Source: an uncultured Oscillospiraceae bacterium
GTDB lineage: Bacteria; Bacillota; Clostridia; Oscillospirales; Oscillospiraceae
Direction of reading: 5' to 3'
NCBI GenBank assembly: GCA_947628975.1
Contig: CANRBW010000110.1
Coordinates: 1 to 5,563 of the forward strand
DNA: 5,563 bases
A program made the translations under genes and the position numbers. Under the pieces are notes generated by a model. The model ran no database searches and was not told the origin of the DNA. It worked only from the letters and a program-made list of their open reading frames with translations. Shown one piece after another: positions 4,630 to 5,563 of the stretch (position 1 is its first letter; each line of letters begins with the position of its first letter).

Positions 4630-5553
4630 ATGTCCTTCGACGCCCTGCAAGAGAAAATCCGCAAGCTGAAAAACCCCACCGTGGCCGGTCTGGACGCGCG
4701 GCTGGAGTACATCCCGCCCCAGCTGGTGGCGGCGTGCTTTGAGAAGTACGGCGAGACGCTGGAGGGGGCGGCCCAGGCGGTGTACCGCTACAACTGCGAC
4801 CTGATGGACGCCCTCCAGGGGGTGGTCCCGGCGGTGAAGCCCCAGGCGGCCTACTACGAGCTGCTGGGCTGGCCGGGGGTGAAGGCCCTGGCGGACACCA
4901 TCGCCTACGCCCACGACAAGGGCTACTACGTCATCGCCGACGTCAAGCGCGGCGACATCGGCTCCACCGCCCAGGCCTACGCCGAGGGCTGGCTGGGCAA
5001 GAGCAAGGTGGGCGGCCAGGCCATCGCCCCCTTTGGCGCGGACTGCGTCACCGTCAACGGCTACATGGGCTCGGACGCCATCCTGCCCTTCCTGGACATC
5101 GCCAAGGCCGAGGACAAGGACGTGTTTTTGCTGGTGAAGACCTCCAACCCCTCCTCCGGGGAACTCCAGGACCTGGTGGCGGGGGACCGGCAGGTCTACA
5201 CCGTCATGGCCGATCTGTGCGCCCGACTGGGCAAGGGCACAGAGGGGGAGCGGGGCTTCCAGGCCCTGGGCGCGGTGGTGGGCGCCACCTACCCCGTGGA
5301 GCTGAAGGAGCTGCGCCGCCGCATGGAGCGCACCTTCTTCCTGGTTCCCGGCTACGGGGCCCAGGGCGGCGGCGGGGAGGACGTGCGCCACGCCTTCGAC
5401 CGCCGGGGCTGGGGGGCCGTCATCAACTCCTCCCGGGGCATCCTGTGCGCCTGGAAGAAGGCCGAGAACGGCCAGGAGCGCTACAAGGAGGCCGCCCGCC
5501 AGGCCGCCGAGGCCATGCGGGACGACATCAAGCGCTTCGTTACCATCGTCTGA
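4630..5553 (+). CDS. pyrF: Orotidine 5'-phosphate decarboxylase, type 2
   Basis: This enzyme decarboxylates OMP to UMP, the last step of de novo pyrimidine synthesis. At 307 residues it is the long type 2 form (the kind found in mycobacteria and many Clostridia), not the form of about 240 residues found in Bacillus or E. coli. Visible motifs are GLDAR (20-24) near the substrate ribose, AVKPQ with Lys70, the signature DVKRGDIGSTA (104-114) with the catalytic Asp104-Lys106-Asp109 set, LVKTSNPSSGELQ (168-180), VPGYGAQGG (239-247) and SSRGI (267-271), whose Arg269 should bind the phosphate. AAAGGAG (4614-4620) lies nine bases before the ATG. The 21-nt gap to pyrC holds only this site, so translation from one mRNA is likely. 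The order implies more pyr genes downstream. Confidence 0.97.
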   Translation: MSFDALQEKIRKLKNPTVAGLDARLEYIPPQLVAACFEKYGETLEGAAQAVYRYNCDLMDALQGVVPAVKPQAAYYELLGWPGVKALADTIAYAHDKGYYVIADVKRGDIGSTAQAYAEGWLGKSKVGGQAIAPFGADCVTVNGYMGSDAILPFLDIAKAEDKDVFLLVKTSNPSSGELQDLVAGDRQVYTVMADLCARLGKGTEGERGFQALGAVVGATYPVELKELRRRMERTFFLVPGYGAQGGGGEDVRHAFDRRGWGAVINSSRGILCAWKKAENGQERYKEAARQAAEAMRDDIKRFVTIV

Positions 5554-5563
5554 AGGGGTGTGA
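5553..5563 (+). promoter_or_regulatory. Probable ribosome binding site of the next gene
   Basis: The bases AAGGGGTG directly after the pyrF stop look like a Shine-Dalgarno site whose start codon lies past the window edge. pyrK, pyrD or pyrE would be natural followers in an operon of this kind, but none of that sequence is visible. Confidence 0.4.

Noticed and set aside
3343..5391. 682-codon minus-strand frame across pyrC and pyrF
   Set aside because: It is antisense to two clearly identified genes, rich in His/Gly/Val as expected from complementing GC-rich codons, and has no RBS. It shows how easily long false frames arise here.

Overview
The window is ordinary, very GC-rich bacterial chromosome. 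It most likely comes from a high-GC member of the Clostridia (Bacillota), of the Oscillospiraceae / Flavonifractor-Lawsonibacter kind. This rests on strong AGGAGG-type ribosome binding sites, sigma-A type promoters, tRNA genes that encode their CCA ends, a DnaX protein with a clostridial-style head and tail, and a type 2 (long-form) PyrF next to a class I PyrC. The genus is inferred from recall of families and has not been tested by a search.

Layout. Bases 1-31 are the end of something upstream: a GC-rich stretch and a six-T run, possibly the tail of the SRP RNA gene. dnaX (45-2168, +; DNA polymerase III tau/gamma) and the YbaB/EbfC nucleoid-protein gene (2200-2547, +) follow as a two-gene unit 31 nt apart. 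recR, which often completes this cluster, does not follow. Next comes a tRNA island. tRNA-Arg(ACG) lies on the minus strand (2602-2678) with its own intrinsic terminator and promoter. Divergent from it is tRNA-Leu(CAG) on the plus strand (2854-2940), with a near-consensus promoter and two intrinsic terminators in a row. A 59-residue glycine-zipper protein gene (3033-3212, -) sits between the island and a pyrimidine unit. That unit is pyrC (3334-4608) then pyrF (4630-5553), read from a clear sigma-A promoter at 3265-3293. It probably continues past the window edge, because a purine-rich RBS-like stretch follows pyrF.

How the genes work together. DnaX and YbaB belong to replication and nucleoid housekeeping. 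The tRNAs serve CGN and CTG codons, and CTG is the commonest leucine codon in these genes. PyrC and PyrF catalyse the third and sixth steps of de novo UMP synthesis. The leader before pyrC is only about 35 nt, too short for a classical PyrR attenuator.

No new defence system, mobile element or CRISPR array is visible. The points most worth a second look are these: mirrored A-tract elements (TTTGAAAAA) set just upstream of the -35 boxes of both divergent tRNA promoters; the repetitive Pro/Thr/Ala linker of DnaX, with duplicated PPPWEE modules and odd synonymous codon choice that reads as host-preferred codons in the -1 frame; and the absence of recR.
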